This document shows positions 22,008 to 38,574 of a stretch of 58,368 nucleotides of DNA, one piece after another (position 1 is the stretch's first letter; each line of letters begins with the position of its first letter). The stretch is from NCBI GenBank assembly GCA_027596195.1, contig JADGJG010000057.1, forward strand, positions 1 through 58,368. Direction: 5' to 3'. Both the position numbers and the translations under genes were made by a program. Source of the stretch: Podochytrium sp. JEL0797. Taxonomy: Eukaryota > Chytridiomycota > Chytridiomycetes > Chytridiales > Chytriomycetaceae. The notes beneath the pieces are model-generated. The model had not been told where the DNA came from, ran no database searches, and saw only the letters and a list, made by a program, of their open reading frames with translations.

Positions 22008-24046
22008 TTAAAAGCCCTTTGTTCCTTCATGCAAATGTTGTTCACTGATTTTTTCTGCCAACTTATCAAACATGGCTTTCCATGCCTGCGTTGTGGTTGG
22101 TGGGGTGAGGAAGCTACATCCGCTGATAAATGAGGCAGTGGATTCCCAGAGTGGTCGCTTCAGCCTTTCGTGGGTTGCTTCTGTGGAATCCAAATCAATG
22201 ACTTTGTGAAATGGGAATGGCGAAATGGTGGCTCGTTCGGCGGCAGCTGCTGATGATGTCTCTGTTGAGCGCCTTCGGGGTTGCGTTTGCGGCAGATCGA
22301 CTTTTCTCCCTTCACCAATCAATAAATGTACCGCGTCATCCCTCTGCCGTGTTCCAACGGTGGGATATGAGCTCGGCGCATCCATGCCCCTCTGGCCAAA
22401 CAAACCCTTCACTGCTTCTGCACACATGGCACCCAAGAACAAAACACCAGCAACAAACACTGTACAAACACCCAGAACTTTTTCACTCGTCGAAATATTT
22501 GCAGAGCCCAACACTTTTCCCAGAGAATCGACCACGGCATCGCTCCCTTCTCCATCTGCAACCATCGAGTCTTGAATGACAGTTCCATCACTCTTGAGCT
22601 TGAATTTTCGCCCCCTCCATTCCACGCGACTCCCCGCACATGCATAAATCAACACAGGAAGCGCCGTCACTTCCCTCACAATCCAAGCCAAAACATACCG
22701 CGGAAAGTTATCCACCACCATCGACTTTTCAACGACAATCCCAAACATCGTATCCACGAGAAACCAATAACACACATGCCCCACAAAAAACCACCCCCTC
22801 GACACACCAAACACGACCCAAAACCCATACGCCCCCAACACCCCATTCACCAAACACTCCATAAAAGGTTCCACCACCGTAGCCAACACGACCGTAAACT
22901 TGCGTATCCTCGTCCACCGCGCGCGTCGCATAAAGTATTCCCCGATACTCCCCGCCCCCAACTGCTGGTACACGACATCGGCTGGAATCGCATGACACCG
23001 CCCGCGACTCCAAATCGTTTGTCCGATAATGTTGTCCTCGGACATGAATTTTCCGAAATACGCGAGTCCCCCGACGTGTGCGAGTTCCTTCTTGCGAAAC
23101 AGATTCGATTTGCCAATCACACAACTCCCGAGTTGCAACTTGTTGATCATAGTATACACCTTTGCATGGGACGTGTTGAGATAAAGCTGTTCAACAGTCG
23201 ACCCGAACGAGTGCGGGCTCATTCCGATCGGAATGTGATGCACGAGTCCCACTCGTGGGTTTTCAATGAGACAGTCAACGGCGCGGCCGATCGTGTCGCG
23301 GGTCACGCGGATGTTGGAGTCGAGGATCCATATGATTTCGTGTTTGGCGAGGGAGTAGGAGGTGAGGAGGTTGTTGACTTTGGGATTTACTCCCAGGTTT
23401 GATTCGCCTGCGAATTTTAAAATAGGGGGGGTAACAGGTTCAGATTTAAATGCATGGATATTAATATGAGGATAGTATAAACGCGATCGCATACCGCGAT
23501 CACTTTTTGCAACCGGGAAACAAATCGAAAAAACTCACCAACAATCAATCGCGCCTCCACACCCGGAAACTCAGCCATCAAATCCCTTACAACACCCACA
23601 GCCGGATCTGTTCCCTCCGCGACAGAAAACAGAATCTCAAAGTTGGGATAATTGAGCTCAAACGAGGACCTCAAATTGTCGGCGAGATTCGCGTCTACCC
23701 CTTTGAGTGGTCGTAGAATCGAGACGCCTGGGGCGCTGGATTTCGGTTGGGTCGTGGATTTGGGGGTGGGTTTGAATGTGTAGCGAATGTAGCTGTGTTC
23801 CCGTGATGGGTGTGAGAATGTGTGTGGGGGTGGGTGGCGTAATATTTCGAAGCGGGTATACCTGACGCAGATGCATCCGCAGCCAATGAACAGCATCCAT
23901 ATCCAGCAGCATATCCCGATGAGCGCCAGCGCATTGGTCAGGATCTGGTATTGCGATACCAGGTGGCTGAGAAGCATTTTTGCTCCGATCAAAAAACTTG
24001 CGGTTTTGTCAACAGCGTCAGAATTTATGAAGATTAGCGCCCCCAT
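22008..24046 (-). CDS. UGCG: Ceramide glucosyltransferase (GT21)
   Basis: Exons 24046-23539 and 23407-22008, about 635 residues. The enzyme moves glucose from UDP-glucose to ceramide on the cytosolic face of the Golgi/ER, the first step to glucosylceramide. Family motifs: LRPLKGVDANLADNL, NPKVNNLL, the D1/D2-type WILDSNIRV, EDNIIGQ, and the (Q/R)xxRW box in GEYFMRRARWTRIRK. One membrane segment lies near the N-terminus (ALIGICCWIWMLFIG) and several follow the catalytic domain. The C-terminal 200 residues beyond the animal enzyme length (about 394) are polar and Ser-rich, as in long fungal forms. The start could also be a later ATG near residue 24. Confidence 0.92.
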
Positions 24047-24901
24047 GCTTTTTGACACTCAAATTCAACATAATTTTTGATGAAACCTCCACGAATGCAA
24101 GAGGCTCTCAAGAAGTCTGGAATGTAAGTGTTTTTATTAGATACATCAGAATTCAGAAATCACTCACGATCGCGAGTGGTCATAGGGGGTTTACCCGTTT
24201 TTTAATTGGTGGGCGTGCGCTGAGACAGAGAATAAATGCGCTCGATCTGCTTTTTATACCGCAACGGGGAATACGACGAAGGGGACAGGAAAAGGAAATT
24301 GGAAATAGGTTCAGACAGTTTCTGATTTTGTTTTCATTGAGTAGGTTTCTAATATTACAAGAAGTGATTGATGCTCTTCGTTCGAAAAACTCTGTTTTGT
24401 CCGAACAGGGGGGTGAAAGCAAATTTTCGGACGTCTGAATGACAGGTTCCAATCGCCAAATCACGTGGAAGATCGTCTTGTTGAAAACTTACTGCCTGCA
24501 TTATACCGCCCATTTATTCCGCCCCAAGACCGTCTGAAAACTTAGGACGAGTCCGCCGCAACTTTCTTGCCTGTCAATCGCATCCAAATTCGTAAAGCAT
24601 CCTGCGAAACGGACGACGGGCTTCGCTTCTCCTTCATCAAACAACGAAAATCTATCAGAACCAATTGCGGGATTTACTTTTCTTTGAGGAACCACCGTTC
24701 CTACCTGAAATCTACATCCCGTGATTACTTGGGCGAGCGCAAGTCCTTGGAAGTGAAAGATACGTAAGTGCCATCCACGTCATTGGGTTCCAGGTGAAAG
24801 GTGATAATGAGATTTATGTCAGCGTTAGAGGGGCAGGTCTCTTCAGTCTTTATTTCACCCTAAGTTCATAACACCCGAGAAACCCAATTGGACGAAAGGT
24901 C
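24047..24901. other. Unresolved region, possible small spliced gene on the plus strand
   Basis: No long frame, but several short protein-like blocks. A possible model starts at ATG 24080 (MKPPRMQEALKKSG), splices at 24123 (GTAAGT) to 24546 after an ACTTAG acceptor, and ends at a TGA near 24688, about 62 residues with consistent phase; its intron of 422 nt is long for this genome. Other frames downstream also look coding (for example ERYVSAIHVIGFQ near 24760). I cannot choose between a real small gene, a pseudogene and chance. Confidence 0.3.
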
Positions 24902-27157
24902 TCACCCAATTTTTTGCAACAACCGCCCCTTCCTCTCCCTCCCAACCTCCCCACCCCCCAACCAATCCCCACCTTCCTCATCCTCAACAACCTCCCCACC
25001 CACCCCACCCACCTCCCCATCCCCAAACCCAGCCCAAGAATCCTCCCTCTCCACCCCCTCCTCCTCCCACAAATCCTTCCACTCCCCCCTCGACGGCAAC
25101 GGCACATCCATCAAGCCTCCTCCCCCACTTCCAAACACCCCACCACCGGACAAAATCCTCAACCCCTCCAAGGCATAGACACCTCCACCCTTTTTTCCAC
25201 CAATCACCGCTCCACTCCCCCTCCGCTTCGCCGGGCTCCTCACATCTCCCAACATCTCTACACTCACCATCATCTCACCCATTTCCTCCAACCCAATCAT
25301 GGGCGGCAACCCTTCTTCCTCCCCTTCACCCGATGGAACCACCGCCACGTCAAGATCTCCAACCGCACGCGTGAAACTATCGTCTCGGAGGAGAGGTCTC
25401 GTTCCGGGTGTCCCCCATTTTCTACGACTCCCGGGCGTGGTGGAAGCCCCCGTTGATTTGGGGGCAGGCGTGGACACCGCCGCTGGCGTGAAGAAACTCT
25501 TTGGGGCGATGGAGCGTGTTGGGGAGGGTGTGCGGCTACGGGAGATGGAAGGGGTGAAGAAGGGTTGGCGGGGTGGAGAGGGGAGGAAGGTTGTGGTGGT
25601 GGGTTTGGAGGGGGTGGTTTGGAAACGGGGGAGTGGGGAGGTGGTGGTGGTGGTGGGGAGTTGCGCGCGGAGGGTGGAATGGTAGGATTTGCAGGTGGAT
25701 AGGAGAGTGCTAGTAAAAGAATTGGAGAAATCAATGAGTGAGGGAAATTTTTTGGGTGAAGAAGTAAAAGATACCTGTCCAAGTCCGTCAGAGTCAAACC
25801 GTCCGCCAAATCCTCAAAGAATCCACCCGTCTCCGCATGCAAGACAAGTCCCAACCTCGATTCACTTAACGAAACAACATGTTCCAACACGGCCACCGCA
25901 ACAGCAGTACAATTCTCGACCCCCATCAACGCCAAACGCGCATAAACCGTTCCAACATGAGCCAAAACGGTTTTGACATTCTCAGGAACAGCCGCGCTAG
26001 TCGTGCTGTTGGTGGACACGGCGCGAATGTCTCTCAAGTACTTCGTCACATCCCCGGCACTCATGATACTTTCCCCAACCACCTGATCCACCATCGAGTC
26101 CGAATAATCTCTCAACATTGCGTTCCAAAACGCCGCCATTTTGACGGTTGGGGTCCACGCTTTTCGACACACCGAGGTCCACAATACTTGAGCGAGGGAT
26201 TTGTCTCCACACGATTGAATACATTTCGTGTAGTTCAGGGCAATGAGAGACAGGAGGAAAGTTTCCATGTCGAGAATGGTTGGTGTGAGTCGACGAGAGG
26301 GTTGTTTGACGGGTGTTGACTGTTTCGGACATTTCACACAGGAGAATCAGGCATGAATCATTCAGAACCGGCTCAAATACAATCTCACCGTCTGATACGC
26401 CGCGTTACTCCTCCCAACCAGCGGACGCTCAAGCATCCGATTCAACACCCTCCTCAACCAAACGCGAATTTGGCCCGTGTACAAATACCAGGTCCCCAAC
26501 ACGACCATCCAATGCAAATCCATCGCCTCTTGTTCAATGTCGACGAGTTTCCAGGTTTCGAGGGTTCCTGATGCGTCTGTCGTCTCGTCTTGATTGGAAC
26601 GCACGAAAAACGGGTGCAGGATTCTGTTCAGGTTCGCCAAGGGTCTCAAGTCTTCAAGGGCGGAAATAATGTGTGGGAATGTCGACCAATGGAAGGCCGG
26701 GATCGGGGTGTTTAGAGAAACGGCATGCAACGGCAGGTCGTTGTCGTTGAGGTGCTCTGTAGGGCTTCTTGGAATCATAGATGGATTGCTTTCGTTTGCG
26801 TGGATTGCTTTTGTGTTGAAGTCCAGGGTGTTGCATGCGAGGAGGGGAATCAGGACGTGAGTGAGGATTGAGATTCGGGCCTTGTTTGGGTCGCTGGGAA
26901 GGTCTGTGTTCAATCTCGTAAGAGGAAGAGAGAAGAACAAAGGGGGTTAAATGCGCACGACTCAGCGAGAAAAGCAGCGGCTTCAGGGCGTGCGAAGAGT
27001 CTTCTTTTTGCAGTAGTTTGACGGCTTTTGCCAGGCGGATTTGGGCGAGGCGTTCAGAGACTTGTCTGCTTTCAAACAGAGAAGCCACTTTTGCCGTGGC
27101 CGTCTCCCCTTCGAGTGACGAAAGTTGGGCGGGTGAAAGGGCGAGGAGAAGGTCCAT
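24902..27157 (-). CDS. Unknown 687-residue protein, helical N-terminal two-thirds and disordered tail
   Basis: Exons 27157-26962, 26903-26389, 26319-25775 and 25709-24902 join in phase. The first 450 residues are Leu/Ala-rich with regular hydrophobic spacing (LAQIRLAKAVKLLQK, LHWMVVLGTWYLYTG, LRRVLNRML, KMAAFWNAML) and look like an alpha-helical repeat or scaffold. The remainder is Thr/Pro/Ser-rich (many TPSP-like sites), then Gly/Glu-rich. No signal peptide or membrane segment is seen. I do not recognise the family and assign no function. It is transcribed divergently from the USP7 gene, 296 bases away. A terminal intron just before the stop would add only two residues. Confidence 0.7.
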
Positions 27158-27453
27158 GTTTTTGTTTTTTTTGTTGCACCGAATCAATCCAACCACATCG
27201 CGTTACAGGTTAATAATTTGGTAACGCGATTTCACAAATATCGCTGTTCCGCTATTGTCTCATGTCTGCGTAAAGTGACTGAAAGGATGTACGGATTCTA
27301 GTTTTGCTGATCAAAAGTCCCTTGCCAAATTCCCTTTTCTCCTTCAACTGAAGCTAAGAATAAAGTTGAATCGCGAATGCAAGCAGTGATTTGAGAAAAC
27401 GTTGTGGCGGCTTTCCCAACAACTGGAAATTGATTGAAAACCCTCGGTCAAAA

Positions 27454-30400
27454 ATGAACGGAGCACCCCCACCCGCACACCAGCAACTGCCACAGCATCG
27501 TGAGTACAGAAACGGCATCTCGATTGATCAAAACGATCTGTCCCTTCCGCCGAGCTCTTGCGGGCAATGTCTGCGAAATTGACCACTTGAGCCATCTGAT
27601 GAATCATCACTTGAGCATGACCAGAGCCTCGTCAACCACTCCACGCATGATGCACTAATACTCTTCAATCTCAGCTGCTGCCAAGGTCTCCGTTCTCAGC
27701 GAGATTCTTCCCGACATTGGCCTCGAAGTCGAAACCGAATTCACACACACTTGGCTGGTTGACAAGTGGGCCGCAACATCGAGACAGAACAAGAAGTTGT
27801 ACTCGCCCGAATTCATCTGCAATGGAGCGAAATGGTGCGTTTGTTAAGCCAACCCAAGCAATTCCAATCAATCACATTGGTTCCCTTCCCTTCGAAACCC
27901 TTCCCCGCCGCGCCCCATCCATGCGAATCAACTGATCCAACCCCATCAAATCTTTCCCAACTGATCCATAGGAGAATTCTGCTTTTCCCGACCGGAAATG
28001 AACAGTCCGACACCGTCTCCGTGTTCCTCGATTCTGTCGATGCCCCATTGATGCCCAAAGACGGTCAATGGCACATTTGCGTTCAGTTCTCTCTCTCCAT
28101 CGTCAACTACAAGAACGATTGCGTATATCGATCGTCGAGTTGAGTGGCGTTTGGGTGTTACAAGGGTTTGCAAAGCAAATCACCTGACCGCACACACTTT
28201 ACAGCCGCACAACACCGATTCAATCCGTACGAAGCCGATTGGGGATTCAATCACCTTGTCAAGCTGAGCCAACTGTTTGCTCCGTTGGACGGAACGCCGC
28301 ACTCTCTTGTCGAAGACGACCAAGCCCTGATTGTCGTCCACATGCGGGTTATGAAGGACGTGACGGGATATCTCTGGCACAATTACGTCAAGTAAGTTTT
28401 TATTCTCACAGTTGATTCTCCCCCAATTCATCGCTTTCGAATTGACAGCTACGACTCAAAACTCGCTACCGGCTTCACGGGCATCAAAAACCAAGGCGCC
28501 ACCTGTTACATGAACTCCCTCCTCCAATCCCTCTACCACATCCCATACTTCCGCAAATCCACATACCTCATCCCAACCCCAAACGCGACCCCGACCCAAT
28601 CCATCCCATTCGCCCTCCAACGCCTGTTCTACAACCTTCAACACAGCACGACCCCAGTCCCCACGAACGAACTTACCAAGTCGTTTGGATGGGACGCGGC
28701 TGACAGTTTTATGCAACACGACGTGCAGGAGTTTAACCGCGTGTTGCAGGATACGCTTGAGACGCAGATGATGGGGACGGAGGTTGAAGGTGCGATTGTG
28801 AAGTTGTTTGTGGGCACTTACAAGAGTTATATCAAGTGCATTGATGTGGAGTATGAGAGTTCGCGGGTCGAGAACTTTTATGATTTGCAGTTGAATGTGA
28901 AGGGGTGTCGTGGGGTGGAGGACAGTTTTAGAGAGTATATTGGGATGGAGACGATGGATGGGGAGAATATGTACATGACGGAAGGGTTTGGGCTTCAGGT
29001 TTTGTTCTTGTATTTGTCGTTTTGGTCTTGTGGTGAACTGATAGTTTGCATTTTTGTAGAACGCCAAAAAGGGAGTCGCGTTTACGTCTTTCCCGCCTGT
29101 TTTGTTTCTGCAGTTGAAGCGGTTCGAGTACGATATGGAGAAGGACGCGATGGTCAAGGTGCGGAATTGAAATTGGCAACTTGCCTTTTATGTTTTGCCA
29201 ACCTCATCCCACTCTCGCAGATCAACGACCGATACGAGTATCCCTCTGAGATCAACTTGGACGCGTTCCTTGAAAGTCCTCCGGTGGCGCCTCAAAACTA
29301 CTGGCTTTACGGGTAAAACACGCTGACATTTCAAAAACGCGCAAGTTCTGATGAAGCCCTTTTGCGAAAAATTAGCGTGCTCGTTCACTCCGGGGACCTC
29401 ACAGGAGGCCACTACTGCTCCTTCCTTCGCCCCTCCAAAACCGAAAACAAATGGTTCAAATTCGATGACGACCGTGTGACCCCGTCTCTCCACAAGGAAG
29501 CGTTCGAAGACAACTTTGGCGGCGAACCCTTGACGTTCACGAACCAGTTGCCGCACCAGCTGACCATGCTGAAGCCCACGAAACGGTTCACGAACGCGTA
29601 CATGTTGATTTATATTCGCGAGTCGGATAGTGAGACGATTTTTCGGGAAGTGGAGGAGGCGGATGTGCAGGAGCATTTGAGTTGAGTTTTTGGGCGTCTC
29701 ATTTTGCCTTGCTCATCAATTTTTGCTAAAACCGCGTTTCCTTTGTTTAGAAACACGTTTTGAAGCTGAACGACTCGAGTCCGAACGAATCGCCAAAGAA
29801 AAAGCCGAACAACACCTCTTCATCAACGTTAAAGTACTTCTCGAATCGGACGTGCACAAACACCGCGGTTTCGATCTCTGCAACTTTGACCACAAGGCGT
29901 ACCCCCTGACTCCCGTGCAACAAAAGCGTCTGAGGAAGGAAGTCACGCTGGCGCAGTTGAAGGAAGAGGTGGCGCAGGAGATTGGGGTGGATGTGGGGCG
30001 GCTTTGTGTGTGGGTGATGGTGGGGAGACAGAATAAGACTGTGAGACCGGATACGTTGTTGACAGAGGCGGATAATCAAACGAGTTTCGTACCCCTCTCT
30101 TTCGTTTATCCGAAAACGCGTTGATCTTTTTCCTTTGCCAGCTCTGGAAGACCTGCGTCAGAAACTCTCAAACCTTTCTCCCGACCTCCGCCTCTTTATC
30201 GAAATTTCAAGCCCCGAATCCATCTCGATTCCAGGGCCCCCCGTTGCTTCCAAGGCCGACAAGAGTCTTTCTCTGTTTGTCAAGTATTACGATCCAACGA
30301 CCTCGATTATTCGATACGCGGGCAAAGTGTTTGTGCCCAACAAGAGTGCCAAGATTACAGAGATTCTGCCTGTGTTGTGGGAGATGGCTGGGTTGGCACC

Positions 30401-31915
30401 TAAGACGCCGTTGTTGGTTTTTGAGGTAAAGTGTTTGAGTATCGCTTTGAAATGCATCATTTTTTCGTCTCAAACATGCAAAAACAATAGGAAGTCAAAC
30501 CTGATATGATTGATTCCCTCAAATGCACGCAATCCTTTTCGGCGGCCGAGTTGTCGGATGGAGATATTCTTTGCTTTCAACGAGACATGCGGCTGTTTGA
30601 GTTGAGTTTCCATGGGCTCGCTTCTTTTGGTGTGATGCCTGTTTTTTTAAATGTGCAAAAAACAGGTCTCAGATTGAAGATAAATCCGTGGCGACTGTTC
30701 AGCAATACTTTGACCAAATGCACAACCGCAACACGGTCGTGTTCAAACCGCGTCCGTTGGATCGAGCAGTCAAGTTTGAGCAGGAAGTGGAAGTTATGAT
30801 GCACAAGAAGATGGCGTATGATGATGTGAGCGACTTCTTTTATTCGCTCTGAGTTGCCGGGGTTTTTTTTATTGAAACGAGGTTGGGTTGGCAGGTTCTC
30901 TCCAAACTCGGTGAAAAACTCAACGCCGACCCGCTGAAAATCCAACTCTACACCACCGCCGGCCTCCTCTCGAAAGAAGCCGTGCGCAAAGGCGATCGCA
31001 CGACGCTGCAAGACATCCTGAACTCTGGATTCTACAACCAGTTGTTGATTTCGTCTGTGCTGTATTACGAGGTGTTGGAGGTCGAGGTGTCGGAGTTGGA
31101 CAAGAATCGGTTCGTGGCGATTAGTTTTGTGGATCGCGGGATGAATGAATGGGTAATGTGTTTTGGATGTATTTCTTGTGCGGCGAACTGACTTTTTGCT
31201 TTATTTTTTGTTTCCAGGGACCCATTGAGCTCTTGGTTTCCAAAAACGCACACGCGAATGAAGTCATCAAAAAATTCAAGGCGCAGGTCCCGGACCTTCC
31301 GATCGCGCCAAAAGCCGAGCTGCGGTTGTACGAAGTGAGGTTGCACAAGATTCACAAGTTTTTTGGACATCTCGATTCGATTTCTTCGGCGGGGGAGCAT
31401 TCGATGCTTTATATTGAGGTTCGCGTGTAGTTTTTTTTTGGTCGTGATTCTTGTTGCTCACGGCTTTTTTTGGCAGGAGGTTTCCGCTGAAGACAAGTTG
31501 CACAAGGGAGACGTTTACGTTCACGTGTTCCATTTCAATCAACACCCTTCTCGCAGTCATGGAATTCCATTCAAGTTCCCATTGCGCAATGTGAGGATTA
31601 TTTTTGTTTTTTTCTGCGCGACCCCGTCCCGCGCGAATTTCTGAGACGCCACAAAACCCCTCTTAGGGCGAAACTTTCTCCACCACCAAACAACGCCTCC
31701 TCACACGCATCCACTTCCACGACAAGGACGCGACGAAAGCCAAATGGTTCATTGTCCCAAGCGGGTTCGCGAAACCGATGGAGATTACGGATTCAGATGT
31801 GCTTGCGGACAAGCATTTTGGACCGTATGATTACATTGGGGTGGATCATGTGGGGAAAGGAGAGAAGGGGGTGAGGGATGTGAATGCGGGGGTTGGGATT
31901 AAGATGCGGAATTGA
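27454..31915 (+). CDS. UBP15: USP7/Ubp15-type ubiquitin-specific protease (MATH-USP-UBL)
   Basis: Sixteen exons: 27454-27499, 27675-27834, 27972-28138, 28205-28391, 28450-28998, 29060-29158, 29221-29312, 29376-29680, 29751-30119, 30142-30425, 30491-30600, 30666-30825, 30895-31152, 31218-31418, 31477-31590 and 31667-31915. Total 1116 residues, all phases consistent. An N-terminal MATH domain (FTHTWLVDKW...WGFNHLVKL) recruits substrates. The USP core follows with catalytic Cys in GATCYMNS (C206), His in GGHYCSF (H446) and DDDRV. The rest holds the ubiquitin-like repeats and a conserved end (FGPYDYIGVDH) as in USP7. This nuclear/cytosolic deubiquitinase is expected to be active. Three introns use GTTGAGT donors. 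Confidence 0.93.
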
Positions 31916-33143
31916 TTTTTTTGATGCGTGTTTTTAGAGGATGGCAAATAAAATTTTATGTTCGTGGTTTGACCCAGTATATTCGGACAGTCTCAAGTAT
32001 CACCCAGCGCAGTTTTGAAGGTGTAGAATTAAACTTTCAGCGCATTGTCAGACCAACGACGCGTTATTTCCATTTTTGGGGCGAAGTGTCAAGTTTTGAC
32101 ATTGCCCAACGGTTCAAGCCTGTTGATTCCGACAGTTTGAAGTATTCCAACTGCGGATTATCAGACATGAATAGATGATTCGACAGCAAAATGGAGAAAC
32201 AACGACGGGCGCGAATTGGAGGGCGATAAGGTGAGGGCGGGCCATGTCTCAACCTTCGCGTTGGTGCCCGCTGTCAGTACCATTGTCCCGAGTGACTCTG
32301 GGAAACCAACACGCGACGCGTTTGACTCTATTTTTTTCTTAGAGTCTCGACACCTTGTGAGGTGTCTGTGGGCTTTTTCTTTCATTTAGTGTGCTTCAAT
32401 AAATGAAGTATTACGAATACTTTTCTTCCACTTTCAAACCCTCACGAGTCGAATTTCACATTCTGGATTTGAATCTCTCCTCTTACATCACCAAATCAGC
32501 TCAATTTATCGCGCCGAACGGATTGCTGCCGAGTCTGGATTGGACCCTTGCTGCCGCGCGAAAAGCCAGATTCTGGGTTTTCAGTCGATGCCGAGATTGT
32601 ATTGGCTCGTACACACAACGCGCAGAACACCTTCAAAAGATTATAAATTGTGTCTTTGAAGATTGCTGCGATACTTTCCTCGATTGCGGATTTTTGAATT
32701 GGCAGAGAAACGGCGCGACTTGGGAACCGCTCAGGACTCCCTAAATTTGCTCCTTGGCCACATGAATCGTGCAAGTACAACTCAAGAGCATGATTTTTTA
32801 AGATTCCGCTGCGAATCGACGAGATTGATAGGGTTTTCGGGTTTGTTGATTCCGAGAGCAGCGAACCAATGCGAAAATCCATTGATATGGCGACAAGCAC
32901 TAAAATTAAAAGAGGGATTTGTGGTGTCTCTCAGAAATAAGTGTTGTAATTGAAACGAGAGTGCCCCCGAGAATTCGCAAGGGGAATCTATCTCTTTTGC
33001 CTGCGGGCGAAAACTCGTCATACCCTTACAAGTGGAGTTGATGAATGAAGCTTAAAGTGGGTTTATGGAAACGGCCGAATTAATTTGTGATAAGGGGAGC
33101 GAGTGGCCAAATCTCATAAAACATGTCTCATTTTAATGCAGAT
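31916..33143. other. Gene-free stretch between convergent USP7 and ABCC genes
   Basis: About 1.2 kb. The longest frames (113 codons plus, 134 codons minus, overlapping at 32403-32900) resemble nothing I know and are probably chance. A perfect 7-bp hairpin (GACACCT, TGTG loop, AGGTGTC) lies at 32349-32366. No RNA gene or element is evident. Confidence 0.45.
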
Positions 33144-37785
<4,642 letters not shown>

Positions 37786-38574
37786 CTTCATTAATCAAAT
37801 AATTTTGTTATTGGATTTTCACGTGCGGCGACGCCACTCCATCTCTAGCCTGGCCCATGATTCCAACAAGTGATTTGGAATTGATAAGCAGTTCCTATTG
37901 GTCAATTCATTCCCGATACCCTGCTTCGAGTTCCGCGTCGCGTTCTGATTGGCCAAGAATCCGGAACGAAGCACGGTTCGGATGCGCGGTTCCGGTGAAG
38001 AGTGGAGATCCGGATTCAAAATCATTGCCCTATCATAAGCGCACATAATAGCGCATGATTGATAAATTAACACCAAAAAAGGGAGGACAAGTTATATCCA
38101 CCCCAAAAAAGGGAGGACAAGTTGTGGCGATTGGAATTTCGAAGGAATCCGAAAACGGCGGCCTCCGCTTCAGAAAGATTTCTTTTTACCTGCTTCCTCG
38201 TCTCTCAACGCGTTGTTGGATTAAAAAATAAGTTGGTTGCTTGTTGAGCATCAGAAATACATTCCTATTTTTCAATCACACTAACCCCAGGTCTTTTGTC
38301 ACAGGTGGAAGAAACAACCGGAAAAAAATGAAATTCCCAATGCCTCATCCCCATGGCGACGCCATGGTTTCAAACCAAAAAGGATCAAAAACACAGTCAT
38401 CACCCGCCCAACTCCAAGTCACCAACCGCAAACAAAAAAACCACCACCGCTCACTGGAAATGGTTTGTTGCCTCCTCCACCAACCCCCTTTTCTTCCCTA
38501 CGCCCGAGCATTTTGGTCGTGATTTTCGAATTCAGAGAGAAAAGTGAGATTAATCTATTGTTTCTCACAATTCA
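37786..38574. other. Intergenic stretch upstream of ABCC
   Basis: Holds the ABCC promoter and the 3' flank of the first zinc-finger gene. A short direct repeat at 38073-38123 is listed separately. Small frames at 38241-38547 look like chance. Confidence 0.45.
38073..38123. repeat. Direct repeat of a 21-mer, 30-nt period
   Basis: The word CCAAAAAAGGGAGGACAAGTT occurs at 38073-38093 in full and again at 38103-38123 without change, separated by nine bases. It lies about 290 bases upstream of the ABCC start codon. Confidence 0.9.

Noticed and set aside
32349..32366. Perfect 7-bp hairpin as a possible terminator or small RNA
   Set aside because: A single short stem is expected by chance in 58 kb, and nuclear fungal genes do not use such terminators.
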